The translations under genes and the position numbers were made by a program. Shown here in pieces: positions 34,719 through 43,786 of a stretch of 64,000 nucleotides of DNA (position 1 is its first letter; each line of letters begins with the position of its first letter). The notes beneath the pieces were generated by a model. The model was not told the DNA's origin. It was given only the letters and a program-made list of their open reading frames with translations, and made no database searches. Source of the DNA: CAZYYO01 sp964650965 (GTDB taxonomy: Bacteria > Bacillota > Clostridia > Lachnospirales > Lachnospiraceae); contig CAZYYO010000003.1 of assembly GCA_964650965.1 (NCBI GenBank), positions 8,398 through 72,397 on the forward strand. The letters are read 5' to 3'.

Positions 34719-37274
34719 ATGAAATTATCATTTCGACAAAAAGGAATTAGTAAAGAAATAAAAAAGAAAATAGAAATTCTTGCAGGAACCTTTCTTGCAG
34801 CCGTTATTTTCTTCTCAATTGTGTTAAATTATCAAGGAGAAGGAAAGGTGACAGCAATGGAAGAGCCTACGCTGCCTACAGTAACGATGGAAGCGCTGGG
34901 AATGACAATGAATGAACTTCATGGATACGTTACCAAGATGGACGCCTGCTATATGCGTGATGCAGTGGTGCCGTTAGACAGTGACAGAAAGCTGCCGATC
35001 AAGGTCAAAACCTATGGGTATGATGTGGACAGTATCTCCTATGAAATACGCAGCATGGATACAGAACGTAAGATTGCTGAGACTCAGGTGACGGATTATG
35101 TGGAGACCAAGGATACCATTACCAAGACGCTTCAAATTGAAAATCTGGTGGAGCAGGGAGAAGAATACCTGTTTATTCTTACCATAAAGAGTGGAAGCCA
35201 ATCCATTTATTATTATACGAGAATTATGCAGCCCTCGGCATGTAATGAGCAGGAATGTCTGGATTTTGCAATGGATTTCCACAATACAGCCCTTAGTGAG
35301 GATGCCAGCAGTTTATCCTCTTATCTTGAAACATCTGCAGATGAAGATATGAACACACTGTCAAATGTAACGATTCGATCTTCTCTGTCGCAAGTGGGCT
35401 GGGCAGGATTTCAAGGAAGCCAGGTGGCTGAGCCAGTAGTGGAATTGAAGGACATTAACAGCACCTATACATCCATTGTCCTATATTACCAAATGCAGCA
35501 GACACAGGATAGTGGAGCTGTAACATATTATAATGTAGAAGAGTATTTTAAAGTACGGTACACAGCAGACCGTATGTATTTATTAGACTATTCCAGAAGT
35601 ATGGAAGAGATTATGAACGGCAGACATATTTCCATTAATAGCAATGTGCTGGACTTGGGAATCATTGGGGCAGATTTTGAATATTTGTCTAATGAAACAG
35701 GCACCATTGTCAGCTTTGTTCAAGCTGGGGAATTGTATGAATATAATCAGAATACAAGACAGTTAACCAGGGTATTTAGTTTTATGGGAGAAGCGGTGAA
35801 TGATACCCGGGCATATTATCCAGAGCACAACATTGTTATCTTAAATATTGATGAAAGTGGAACCATGGACTTTGTTGTATATGGATATATGAATGCAGGG
35901 GAGCATGAGGGAGAATGTGGTATCAATCTATACCATTATGATAGCGAGACAGGGCATGCAACAGAACAGGCATTTATTACCAGCACCAAATCTTACCAGA
36001 TCTTAAATGCAAACTTTAGCAGTCTTTTATATGAAAACAGTGAGGACGATTTCTATATTATGGTTGGAGGAACGCTGTTAAAGGTGGATTTAGATACTCT
36101 GGCAACGCAGGAGCTCCTTACAGGTATGGCAGATGACCAGTATGCAGTGTCTAAATCAGGCAGATATATTGCATGGATTGATCAGGAGAAAATGTCAGAT
36201 GAAATTCAAATTATGGATTTGGAGACCAATACTACACGTACGATTACTGCAGAAGCGGGAGAGAAGCTGAAACCACTGGCATTTATGGATGAGGATTTTG
36301 TGTATGGAATTGCCAGAGAAACAGATATTGCAAAAGATGCTGCGGGAACTACCATATATCCAATGTATCGGGTTTTCATTACAGATATCGGTGGTGAAGA
36401 ATATACTGTATTAAAAGAGTATCAAAAAAGTGGATACTATGTGACCGAGGTACGGCATGAGGATTATACGCTGTATCTTACCCAGGTAACAAAAGAAGGA
36501 GATAGTTATGTGGCGGCTGCAGGAGATACCATTAAGAATAGTGCCGGTGCTAAAAATAAAGCAGTGCTTGTTGCAAAAACGATAGATTCATCCAAGGGAC
36601 AGATAACAACCGTAACCATGGCTGAGCCAGGCGAAGAAGCATTGGCCAAGCTGTCCTATAAGCTTAGTGGAATGATTACTGCAGATACGGCAAAGAACAT
36701 TAGCATTAATGTATCCGATGAAGAAGATAAATATTTTGTTTATGTAGGAAGCCGGGTAATCCTTGCTACGCAGGATGTTCAACAGGCGATTAATCAGGCA
36801 GATACAGAGATGGGAATTGTTGTAAATAATAAGCAGCAGTATATATGGAAACGGGGAAGAAAAGCGTACCAGAATCCATTTACAGGATTATCCGTTAGCG
36901 GTCAGGATAGTGGAGCCAGCTCATCAGCACAGTGCATTAGTGCCATACTGGTACGAGAGGGAGAGAATATGGAGGTTCATACACTTCTAGAGCAAGGTGG
37001 AACACCACTCTCTATCCTGCAGAACACCTTAAAGGATGCAACCGTCTTAGATTTGACAGGATGTAACCTGACCCAGGTTCTCTATTATGTGAGCCAGGGT
37101 AACCCAGTATACGCCCTAACAGATAACAACCAGGCAGTATTAATTATAGGATATGATTCTGCCAACGCAACTCTGTACAATCCAGTGACCAAATCCATCT
37201 ATAAGGTAGGTCTTGTAGACGGTACAAATATGTTCAGCAATGCTGGAAATGTATTTATCAGCTACATGAAATAG
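34719..37274 (+). CDS. 851-residue exported protein with propeller-like middle and degenerate C39-like end
   Basis: I do not recognise this protein as a whole. Residues 1-20 are basic and residues 22-41 form one membrane segment, so the rest lies outside the cell. Residues 100-165 look like a beta-sandwich. Residues 310-660 have repeating strands such as YAVSKSGRYIAWIDQ and DEIQIMDLETNTTR, which resemble a WD40-like propeller. Residues 720-851 resemble a C39-type papain-fold peptidase: C739 (SSSAQCISAI), YYVSQGNPVYAL, then QAVLIIGYD and LYNPVT. Glutamine 805 stands where the catalytic histidine is expected, so it is probably not a protease. It is cotranscribed with the EamA gene and ends in a strong terminator. 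Confidence 0.6.
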   Translation: MKLSFRQKGISKEIKKKIEILAGTFLAAVIFFSIVLNYQGEGKVTAMEEPTLPTVTMEALGMTMNELHGYVTKMDACYMRDAVVPLDSDRKLPIKVKTYGYDVDSISYEIRSMDTERKIAETQVTDYVETKDTITKTLQIENLVEQGEEYLFILTIKSGSQSIYYYTRIMQPSACNEQECLDFAMDFHNTALSEDASSLSSYLETSADEDMNTLSNVTIRSSLSQVGWAGFQGSQVAEPVVELKDINSTYTSIVLYYQMQQTQDSGAVTYYNVEEYFKVRYTADRMYLLDYSRSMEEIMNGRHISINSNVLDLGIIGADFEYLSNETGTIVSFVQAGELYEYNQNTRQLTRVFSFMGEAVNDTRAYYPEHNIVILNIDESGTMDFVVYGYMNAGEHEGECGINLYHYDSETGHATEQAFITSTKSYQILNANFSSLLYENSEDDFYIMVGGTLLKVDLDTLATQELLTGMADDQYAVSKSGRYIAWIDQEKMSDEIQIMDLETNTTRTITAEAGEKLKPLAFMDEDFVYGIARETDIAKDAAGTTIYPMYRVFITDIGGEEYTVLKEYQKSGYYVTEVRHEDYTLYLTQVTKEGDSYVAAAGDTIKNSAGAKNKAVLVAKTIDSSKGQITTVTMAEPGEEALAKLSYKLSGMITADTAKNISINVSDEEDKYFVYVGSRVILATQDVQQAINQADTEMGIVVNNKQQYIWKRGRKAYQNPFTGLSVSGQDSGASSSAQCISAILVREGENMEVHTLLEQGGTPLSILQNTLKDATVLDLTGCNLTQVLYYVSQGNPVYALTDNNQAVLIIGYDSANATLYNPVTKSIYKVGLVDGTNMFSNAGNVFISYMK

Positions 37275-37323
37275 AAAAACCCAGCGGGCTTCAAGAAATA
37301 GTCTTGAAGCCCGCTGGGTTTTT
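37275..37323. terminator. Strong bidirectional intrinsic terminator
   Basis: A perfect stem of about 20 base pairs with AACCCAGCGGGCTTCAAGA on the left, a 5-base loop, and As on the left and Ts on the right. It ends both the plus-strand 851-residue gene and the minus-strand prs operon. Confidence 0.92.
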
Positions 37324-37335
37324 CGGCGGCTTACC

Positions 37336-38523
37336 CTACTGCTCTTTCTGTGCAGCCTTATACTTACTAACCAGACGTTCAATCCGGTCATAAGGATCTA
37401 ACAGACTGCTAATGGAGCAATCATGATTTAGCGTATCAACAATATAAGCAATATACTTGCTCATATCACAATTAATATAATAATCTCTGCTTAACAACTC
37501 CGGTGTTTGATAAGTCAGATTGGTGGTAACGACACGATAAATAATTCCGTCTGCAACAGCTTTGTCGAATTTATCCAGACCGCTGGTAAATAATCCAAAG
37601 GTGGCAACAACAAATATACGATTTGCTTTTCTCTTCTTTAATTCTGTAGCAACATCAATCATGCTTTCGCCAGAAGAAATCATATCATCTACAATAATAA
37701 CGTCCTTGCCTTCTACAGAAGTACCCAGAAACTCATGAGCAACAATAGGATTACGACCGTCCACAATGGTGCTGTAATCTCTTCTCTTGTAGAACATACC
37801 CATATCCACACCTAAAACACCGGCCATATAAACAGCACGACTGGTGCCACCTTCGTCTGGGCTGATGATCATCAGGTGATCATTATCAATATGCAGATCC
37901 TTTACATGCTTGCAGATATGCTTGATAAACTGATAAGCAGGCTGAACGGTTTCAAAGCCATGAAGGGGAATGGCGTTTTGAACACGAGGATCGTGGGCAT
38001 CAAAGGTAATGATGTTGTCTACACCCATAGACATTAATTCCTGTAATGCAATGGCACAGTCCAAAGATTCTCTGGAAGAGCGCTTGTGCTGACGGCTTTC
38101 ATATAAGAATGGAATAATAACGGTAATCCGTTTTGCCTTTCCTCCCACAGCAGCAATAATACGCTTTAAGTCAGCATAGTGATCATCTGGTGACATGTGA
38201 TTTGTATGACCACAGAGAGAGTAGGTGAGACTGTAGTTGGTAACATCTACCATAATATACAGATCCAAACCACGGACAGATTGCAGGATGGTTCCCTTGG
38301 CTTCTCCTGAACCAAATCTAGGTACCGCAGATTTGATTAAGTAGGAATCACTCATGTAGCCAGCTAAAGTGATTTTGTCCAGGTGATCATTGTTACGGTC
38401 AGCTCTCCAGGATACCAGATAGTTATTTACCTTTTCTCCTAATTCTTTGCAGCTCTCAAGTGGGATAACCCCCAAGGAACCTACAGGTGCAGCAGTTTCT
38501 AACAGTCTTTCATCGTTTGGCAT
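37336..38523 (-). CDS. prs: Ribose-phosphate pyrophosphokinase (PRPP synthase)
   Basis: The ATG at 38523 follows GGAGGAG at good distance; a longer frame to 38592 overlaps the upstream gene without a ribosome binding site. The 395-residue protein makes PRPP from ribose 5-phosphate and ATP for nucleotide, histidine and tryptophan synthesis. The PRPP-binding loop is IIVDDMISSGESM, and FDAHDPRVQNAIP corresponds to the DLHAGQIQGFF segment. It is about 80 residues longer than the usual enzyme and its loops differ, which marks a clostridial subtype. It ends an operon with dnaD and the helicase loader. Confidence 0.85.
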   Translation of the reverse strand: MPNDERLLETAAPVGSLGVIPLESCKELGEKVNNYLVSWRADRNNDHLDKITLAGYMSDSYLIKSAVPRFGSGEAKGTILQSVRGLDLYIMVDVTNYSLTYSLCGHTNHMSPDDHYADLKRIIAAVGGKAKRITVIIPFLYESRQHKRSSRESLDCAIALQELMSMGVDNIITFDAHDPRVQNAIPLHGFETVQPAYQFIKHICKHVKDLHIDNDHLMIISPDEGGTSRAVYMAGVLGVDMGMFYKRRDYSTIVDGRNPIVAHEFLGTSVEGKDVIIVDDMISSGESMIDVATELKKRKANRIFVVATFGLFTSGLDKFDKAVADGIIYRVVTTNLTYQTPELLSRDYYINCDMSKYIAYIVDTLNHDCSISSLLDPYDRIERLVSKYKAAQKEQ

Positions 38524-38545
38524 GAAATTCTCCTCCATAGAATAA

Positions 38546-39535
38546 TTATTTATTGTTTTTAAATTTTTTGGCGATGCGGATATCATCTCCAAAAAGTTTT
38601 ATTAACTTGTAATTACTGGTAATTCTGGAAAAAGTTCTTTCGGAATATATTTCCGCAATTTGTTTTAAGGATAAATTGGTAGAGACGATAGTGGATCGTC
38701 CTCGAAGTAATCGCTCATTTAGACATTGAAAGAGCTGGGAGGTAGTAAAAGAATTAGCAAATTCTGTTCCCAGGTCATCAATAATCAATAAATCACAATT
38801 GAAAATATTTTCATTTGCCTCTAGGGCATCCTCATTTTTATCAAAGACATTCTTTTCAAAAATATCGAATAATTGGAAGGCTGTAAAATAGATGACAGAA
38901 TAACTTTCATCTAATAAAGCCTTGGCGATGCAGTTGGATAAAAAGGTTTTACCAGTGCCGGTGTCGCCATACAAAAATAGATTACCACCTTTTTCTCCAA
39001 AATTGTGAACAAAAGATTTTGCATCTGCTACCGCTCTTTGGGCATTTTCCAAAGAAGTACGCCCGGTGACCGAATCGGTTACTTTAGAAGAATAATATTC
39101 ATAGGAAAATGTGGAAAAGTTCTCCTTTTGCAAAATATCTGCAATATTTGATTGGGTATATACCATATTAATGGCTGCCTGCTTAAAGCAATGACAACGC
39201 TTTCCATTGATATAACCTGTGTCATGGCAATCTGGGCAGCTATAGTCTGGCTCCAAATAATCCAGAGCGTATCCACCATCCGTAAGAAGCTGTTCTTTCT
39301 GTTGAAGAAGCCGGTGCAAATCATTCTTTAAGGCTTCGGCTCTTGTGACATCTCCGGTAAGCTGGCTTCGAACAGAGGCTACAGAAACAGAGGCAATCTG
39401 ATCATCAATGGATTTTAGCTGGGGAAGGGAATGGTAAACCTCTTCCTTTCGTTGTTCTGTCAGAAATTGATTGCGAAACTGTTTATCATTATACGTACGC
39501 ATCAAGGCATCGTACTGGGAATTTGTTAAGGCCAT
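38546..39535 (-). CDS. DnaC/DnaI-type replicative helicase loader
   Basis: The 329-residue protein has an N-terminal helical region, a zinc-ribbon-like segment about residues 100-116 (CPDCHDTGYINGKRCHC), and an AAA+ domain with Walker A GDTGTGKT, Walker B LLIIDDLG and the arginine-rich sensor region SERTFSRI. It loads the DnaB-type helicase at the origin, in partnership with DnaD. dnaD lies upstream with a 30-base gap. Confidence 0.9.
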   Translation of the reverse strand: MALTNSQYDALMRTYNDKQFRNQFLTEQRKEEVYHSLPQLKSIDDQIASVSVASVRSQLTGDVTRAEALKNDLHRLLQQKEQLLTDGGYALDYLEPDYSCPDCHDTGYINGKRCHCFKQAAINMVYTQSNIADILQKENFSTFSYEYYSSKVTDSVTGRTSLENAQRAVADAKSFVHNFGEKGGNLFLYGDTGTGKTFLSNCIAKALLDESYSVIYFTAFQLFDIFEKNVFDKNEDALEANENIFNCDLLIIDDLGTEFANSFTTSQLFQCLNERLLRGRSTIVSTNLSLKQIAEIYSERTFSRITSNYKLIKLFGDDIRIAKKFKNNK

Positions 39536-39565
39536 ATCATATCCTTTCTAGTATCATTGCAAGTT

Positions 39566-40588
39566 TTATTTCAGCAATTTGGTTTCCAAATCCTCGTAAT
39601 CATTGTTCCGCTGGGTAAAATTAATAAAGCGATTATTTCCACTAGGAATCTTTTTTGTGGATTTGTTCGAGGCACTTCTTGCCTGATCCATTTTAGCAAT
39701 ATCTTCTAAATGATGAATGGAGGCCTTGTGCCAATTGGTAAGGATACTGTCTGTATATTCAAAGGATGGTTTTTGAATCGATAGAATGGTACGTTTACAT
39801 GCTTCCGTAATAATATCTAAAGCAAAACCATACTCGTTGGTCCATTTTTCTATGTAATCTGTTTCTGTTTCAATTAAATTTCGTCCGGAAATACCAAGAG
39901 CTTTCATTACGCCATAATAGGCTTGACTGTGGATGCTTGCAGCTTTTTTTGCATCTTCTACCGTGCGGACATTGCTGTCGGCCCAACCAATCGCAACCTT
40001 CTCCATGTAACGAATATTTTTGTGTCCCTTTTCAATACAGTATTCCACAAGATATTCAATTAAATCCGTAGAAAAATGCATTTGATCGTACCAGTAGAGA
40101 ATCATATTGGTGTCGCTCATGCTTAAGGGACGACCCAGATATGTCTGGGTAATAAACAGCAATTCTTTGATGTCTTCGTTTTCTTTGAATTTTGCCAACT
40201 CGTCTGCAGAGTATTCTCCATGCTTGTCCAGTGGAATCACGGTAGTGATTGGAGCTGACAAATCTGTGTTGGCAGTATCTTTATCTGCAGAAACAGAGTC
40301 TACGACACAGATTCCGGTCAGATGCCTGTTCTGATCATATTCCAGGTGAAGGAGATGAAGCTTTTCCCAATATTTTAGGGCGCGCTGAATGTCCTTCTCT
40401 GTATGATCCAGCACATCAGCCATTGCGGAAAGAGAAAAATCCCGATCCTCCTGTCCCAGACAGCGAAGAAGATATAAGTAAATCTTCACATACTCGCCGT
40501 TAGCATCCTTCATATATTCATCTATAAATGCATTGGAAACACAAGTAACCTGTTTCACGTTACTTGTATGCAATGAAATATTTGCCAT
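39566..40588 (-). CDS. DnaD-domain replication initiation protein
   Basis: The 340-residue protein has an N-terminal winged-helix part (FSLSAMADVLDHTEKDIQRALKYW), and two DnaD/DnaB2-type helical domains: about 135-200 (YLGRPLSMSDTNMILYWYDQM, IRYMEKVAIGWADSNVRT) and about 220-290, the latter ending in YTDSILTNWHKASIHHLEDI. In Firmicutes DnaD recruits the helicase loader to DnaA-bound origins. It is followed by the loader gene. Its upstream region has four DnaA boxes. Confidence 0.88.
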   Translation of the reverse strand: MANISLHTSNVKQVTCVSNAFIDEYMKDANGEYVKIYLYLLRCLGQEDRDFSLSAMADVLDHTEKDIQRALKYWEKLHLLHLEYDQNRHLTGICVVDSVSADKDTANTDLSAPITTVIPLDKHGEYSADELAKFKENEDIKELLFITQTYLGRPLSMSDTNMILYWYDQMHFSTDLIEYLVEYCIEKGHKNIRYMEKVAIGWADSNVRTVEDAKKAASIHSQAYYGVMKALGISGRNLIETETDYIEKWTNEYGFALDIITEACKRTILSIQKPSFEYTDSILTNWHKASIHHLEDIAKMDQARSASNKSTKKIPSGNNRFINFTQRNNDYEDLETKLLK

Positions 40589-40619
40589 TTAAAAATCCCT
40601 CTTTTCTTAACCTGAAGAG

Positions 40620-40648
40620 ATTATAGCATATGAAAATAAGATTGAGAA
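40620..40648 (-). promoter_or_regulatory. Promoter of the dnaD operon
   Basis: On the minus strand an extended -10 element TGCTATAAT (-10 hexamer 40620-40625) is preceded 17 bases upstream by TTCTCA (40643-40648). The DnaA boxes begin about 47 bases further upstream. Confidence 0.6.
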
Positions 40649-40694
40649 GGAATTTTTTACCGCAAACCCTTGATATTAAAGGGGTTAGACAAAT

Positions 40695-40798
40695 TGTGGA
40701 TAGTGTGGATAAGTGCCATAAAAGCCTAAAAATCGTCAAAAAAAATCCACAATTCACTGAGAATAAATCAACAATGAAATTGTGGATAATGTGGATAA
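40695..40798. promoter_or_regulatory. DnaA-box cluster: two abutting tandem pairs
   Basis: TGTGGATAG at 40695-40703 abuts TGTGGATAA at 40704-40712; TGTGGATAA at 40781-40789 abuts TGTGGATAA at 40790-40798. Three of the four are exact complements of the consensus TTATCCACA and the fourth has one change. A weaker inverse box, AAATCCACA, lies at 40743-40751. The cluster ends next to the murC stop codon and lies upstream of the dnaD promoter. Confidence 0.85.
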
Positions 40799-42178
40799 CT
40801 AACTGTTTAACAGTTTTTCACCAATGTCTACCACATTTCCGGCGCCCATAGTTATCAACAGGTCACCGTTCATACAATTTTTTTTCAAATAGGTTTCGAT
40901 TTCCTCAAAATTGGGGTAATAATAGCATTCACAGCCCAGGGCATCCAAATCTTTTTTAATATCCATAGAGCTTACCCCATAAATATCCTGCTCTCTGGCT
41001 GCATAAATATCGGCAAGAACTACAATATCTGCTGCAGATAAAGCTTTGGCAAATTCTGGAAGAAAAGCCTTCGTTCTGGTATAGGTGTGAGGCTGAAATA
41101 CACAGATAATCCGTTTATGTGGGTAGTTATGTGCTGCGGCTAAGGATGCAGCAATTTCCGTAGGGTGGTGTGCATAGTCATCAATTACCGTAGCACCCTG
41201 GAAGGTTCCCTTATATTGGAATCGACGGTCAGCACCACCAAAGGCCAGCAGACCTTTTTGTATCTGCTCATAGGGAATATTCATTTCACGACACAATGCG
41301 ATAGCAGATAAAGCATTTCCTACATTATGTCTTCCAGGAACATGTAAGGTTACTACAGGCAGCGCCTGCCCGCAAAAGCATGGAGTAAAGCTGGCACAGC
41401 CGGTTTCGTTGTAAGTAATATCCATAGGATAGTAATCATTGGACGTGTCAAATCCAAAGGTAATAATTTTACAGGTGATTTCTCTGGTAAGGTCTGTAAC
41501 CTGTTCGATATCTCCATTGATAATCAGTGCCCCGTCGCTTGCTGTATTTCCGGCAAATTGATGAAAGGAATTGCGAATATCATTTAAATCTTTGAAAAAA
41601 TCTAAGTGCTCTGCTTCTACATTAAGAATCACACTATAGCGTGGAAAGAAATGTAGGAAGCTGTTGGTATATTCACAAGCCTCTGTAATAAATAAATCAG
41701 AATCACCCACGTGAACATTGCTTCCAATGGCCTTTAGAATTCCACCTACAGAAATGGTGGGGTCCTCTGTACCTGCAAGAAGAATTTGACTAATCATTGA
41801 GGTGGTAGTGGTCTTACCATGGGTACCGCTGACTGCAATAGAGCGGCGATAGTTATCCATAATCTGACCCAGAAGTTCCGCCCGTGTCAGCATAGGAATG
41901 CCCATGGATTTCACTTGAACAAATTCAGGGTTATCTGGATGGATTGCAGCAGTATATACTACCAGCTGAATCCTGTCATTAATATTAGAAGCCTGCTGTG
42001 GATAAGAAATATTAGCACCCATTGCAGATAGGTGATGCGTTAACGTGGATTCTTTGTTATCTGAACCGGATATTGCAAAACCTTCCCGAAGTAAAATTTC
42101 GGCAAGACCGCTCATACTAATTCCACCAATTCCAATAAAATGAATGTGCATGGGTTGTTTAAAATTAATTTTGTACAT
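40799..42178 (-). CDS. murC: UDP-N-acetylmuramate--L-alanine ligase
   Basis: The 459-residue enzyme adds L-alanine to UDP-MurNAc in peptidoglycan synthesis. The N-terminal Rossmann domain reads IHFIGIGGISMSGLAEIL; the ATP loop is SGTHGKTTTTSMI; the motifs VEAEHLDFF, GRHNVGNALSAIA and DDYAHHPTEI follow in the expected order. Its length is normal. It stands alone, upstream of the DnaA cluster and the dnaD operon on the same strand. Confidence 0.95.
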   Translation of the reverse strand: MYKINFKQPMHIHFIGIGGISMSGLAEILLREGFAISGSDNKESTLTHHLSAMGANISYPQQASNINDRIQLVVYTAAIHPDNPEFVQVKSMGIPMLTRAELLGQIMDNYRRSIAVSGTHGKTTTTSMISQILLAGTEDPTISVGGILKAIGSNVHVGDSDLFITEACEYTNSFLHFFPRYSVILNVEAEHLDFFKDLNDIRNSFHQFAGNTASDGALIINGDIEQVTDLTREITCKIITFGFDTSNDYYPMDITYNETGCASFTPCFCGQALPVVTLHVPGRHNVGNALSAIALCREMNIPYEQIQKGLLAFGGADRRFQYKGTFQGATVIDDYAHHPTEIAASLAAAHNYPHKRIICVFQPHTYTRTKAFLPEFAKALSAADIVVLADIYAAREQDIYGVSSMDIKKDLDALGCECYYYPNFEEIETYLKKNCMNGDLLITMGAGNVVDIGEKLLNS

Positions 42179-42371
42179 GTATTTTACCTGTCCAATCTGA
42201 ATATTTTAATAAAAAGTATTTTCTTTTTCTATTATATCTGTTCTATTGGATTTTGCAATTCTAAGATGTGACGGATTCCTGGTGGAAAATCACGAAAACA
42301 GCCACAATCAATCAAAATTGTACAAAATGTTCAAAGGTTTCGACAAAATTAAAAGAATTTTATGAAAATTA

Positions 42372-42401
42372 TTGCAGAGAAATCTGTCAATATGATATAC
42401 T
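42372..42401 (+). promoter_or_regulatory. Candidate glgC promoter
   Basis: TTGCAG (42372-42377) and TATACT (42396-42401) are 18 bases apart, leaving a leader of about 100 bases before glgC. The interval 42179-42511 between murC and glgC shows no other clear feature. Confidence 0.5.
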
Positions 42402-42511
42402 TTATCCAGATAAAGATATATGTAGAACAAGTTACATATAATTTATGTAGAGCGAGTCCTGTGATAGACATAACAGGGGGAGTTACGAAAGACGTGAGTG
42501 AGGTGACAGGT

Positions 42512-43786
42512 ATGGTAAGAAAGGAAATGATAGCCATGTTGTTGGCTGGAGGTCAGGGCAGCAGGCTAGGAGTGTTGACCTCGGATGTTGCAAAACCTGC
42601 AGTATCCTTTGGGGGAAAGTATCGAATTATTGATTTTCCGCTGAGCAATTGTATTAATTCAGGGATTGATACGGTGGGAGTATTAACCCAGTATCAGCCC
42701 TTGGTGTTAAATACACATATTGGAATTGGAATTCCATGGGATTTAGACCGCAACAATGGCGGGGTGACAGTATTACCACCATATGAGAAGAGCGACACCA
42801 GTGAATGGTATTCAGGAACGGCAAACGCAATCTATCAAAATATGAGATATATGGAGAATTATGATCCAGAATACGTATTGATTCTGTCAGGAGATCATAT
42901 TTATAAGATGGATTATGAGGCTATGTTGGACTTCCACAAGCAGAATCATGCGGATGTTACAATAGCAGCACTTCCAGTACCATTAGAGGAGGCTAGTCGA
43001 TTTGGTATTGTAGTAACGGATGAAGAGAAACAGATTGTGGAATTTGAAGAGAAACCAGAGCATCCTAGAAGTAATCTGGCATCTATGGGAATCTATATTT
43101 TTAGCTGGAAGGTGCTGAAGGAAGCACTTCTTGCTATGAAAGATCAAAGCAATTGTGATTTTGGTAAGCATATTATTCCTTACTGCCATGATAAACAGCA
43201 GCGATTATTTGCATATGAGTTCAATGGCTACTGGAAGGATGTTGGTACTTTAGGATCGTATTGGGAAGCTAATATGGAACTGATTGACCTTATACCGGAA
43301 TTTAATTTGTATGAGGAATTTTGGAAGATTTACACCAAGCAGGATATGATTGAACCTCAGTTTATCGGGGCAGATGCACAGATTGACAAATCTATTATTG
43401 GTGCAGGTGCACAAATCGATGGCGAGGTACATAATTCCGTACTAAGTGCAGGTGTTGTGGTGGAAGAAGGTGCCATTGTCCGCAATTCCATTATTATGAA
43501 GAACACCAGAATTGCTAAGGGAACCGTAATAGATAAGGCAATTATTGCTGAGAACTGCACCGTAGGAAGTGATACTCAAATCGGTGTTGGGGAAGAAGCA
43601 GAAAGCAAGCTGAATGCAAGTATTTATTCCTTTGGACTGGTAGTTGTTGGGGAGAACTCAGAGATTCCATCCAATGTAAAAATCGGTAAAAATACAGCGA
43701 TTAAGGGCGTGACAGTAGCTGCAGATTATCCAGGCGGCACATTAGAGTCAGGCGGATATATCATTAAGGCAGGTGAAAAACAATGA
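42512..43786 (+). CDS. glgC: Glucose-1-phosphate adenylyltransferase
   Basis: I place the start at the ATG at 42512 (MVRKEMIAMLLAGGQGSRLG); an ATG 150 bases upstream in frame would precede the promoter and add an unrelated peptide. The 424-residue enzyme forms ADP-glucose for glycogen synthesis. Motifs: LAGGQGSRLGVLT (nucleotide), KPAVSFGGKYRIIDF, WYSGTANAIYQN, LSGDHIYKMDY and FEEKPEHP, then a left-handed beta-helix C-terminus from about 290. It overlaps glgD in ATGA. Confidence 0.93.
   Translation: MVRKEMIAMLLAGGQGSRLGVLTSDVAKPAVSFGGKYRIIDFPLSNCINSGIDTVGVLTQYQPLVLNTHIGIGIPWDLDRNNGGVTVLPPYEKSDTSEWYSGTANAIYQNMRYMENYDPEYVLILSGDHIYKMDYEAMLDFHKQNHADVTIAALPVPLEEASRFGIVVTDEEKQIVEFEEKPEHPRSNLASMGIYIFSWKVLKEALLAMKDQSNCDFGKHIIPYCHDKQQRLFAYEFNGYWKDVGTLGSYWEANMELIDLIPEFNLYEEFWKIYTKQDMIEPQFIGADAQIDKSIIGAGAQIDGEVHNSVLSAGVVVEEGAIVRNSIIMKNTRIAKGTVIDKAIIAENCTVGSDTQIGVGEEAESKLNASIYSFGLVVVGENSEIPSNVKIGKNTAIKGVTVAADYPGGTLESGGYIIKAGEKQ

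Noticed and set aside
42362..42511. N-terminal extension of GlgC by 50 residues
   Set aside because: The promoter candidate lies inside it and the extension does not resemble any GlgC.
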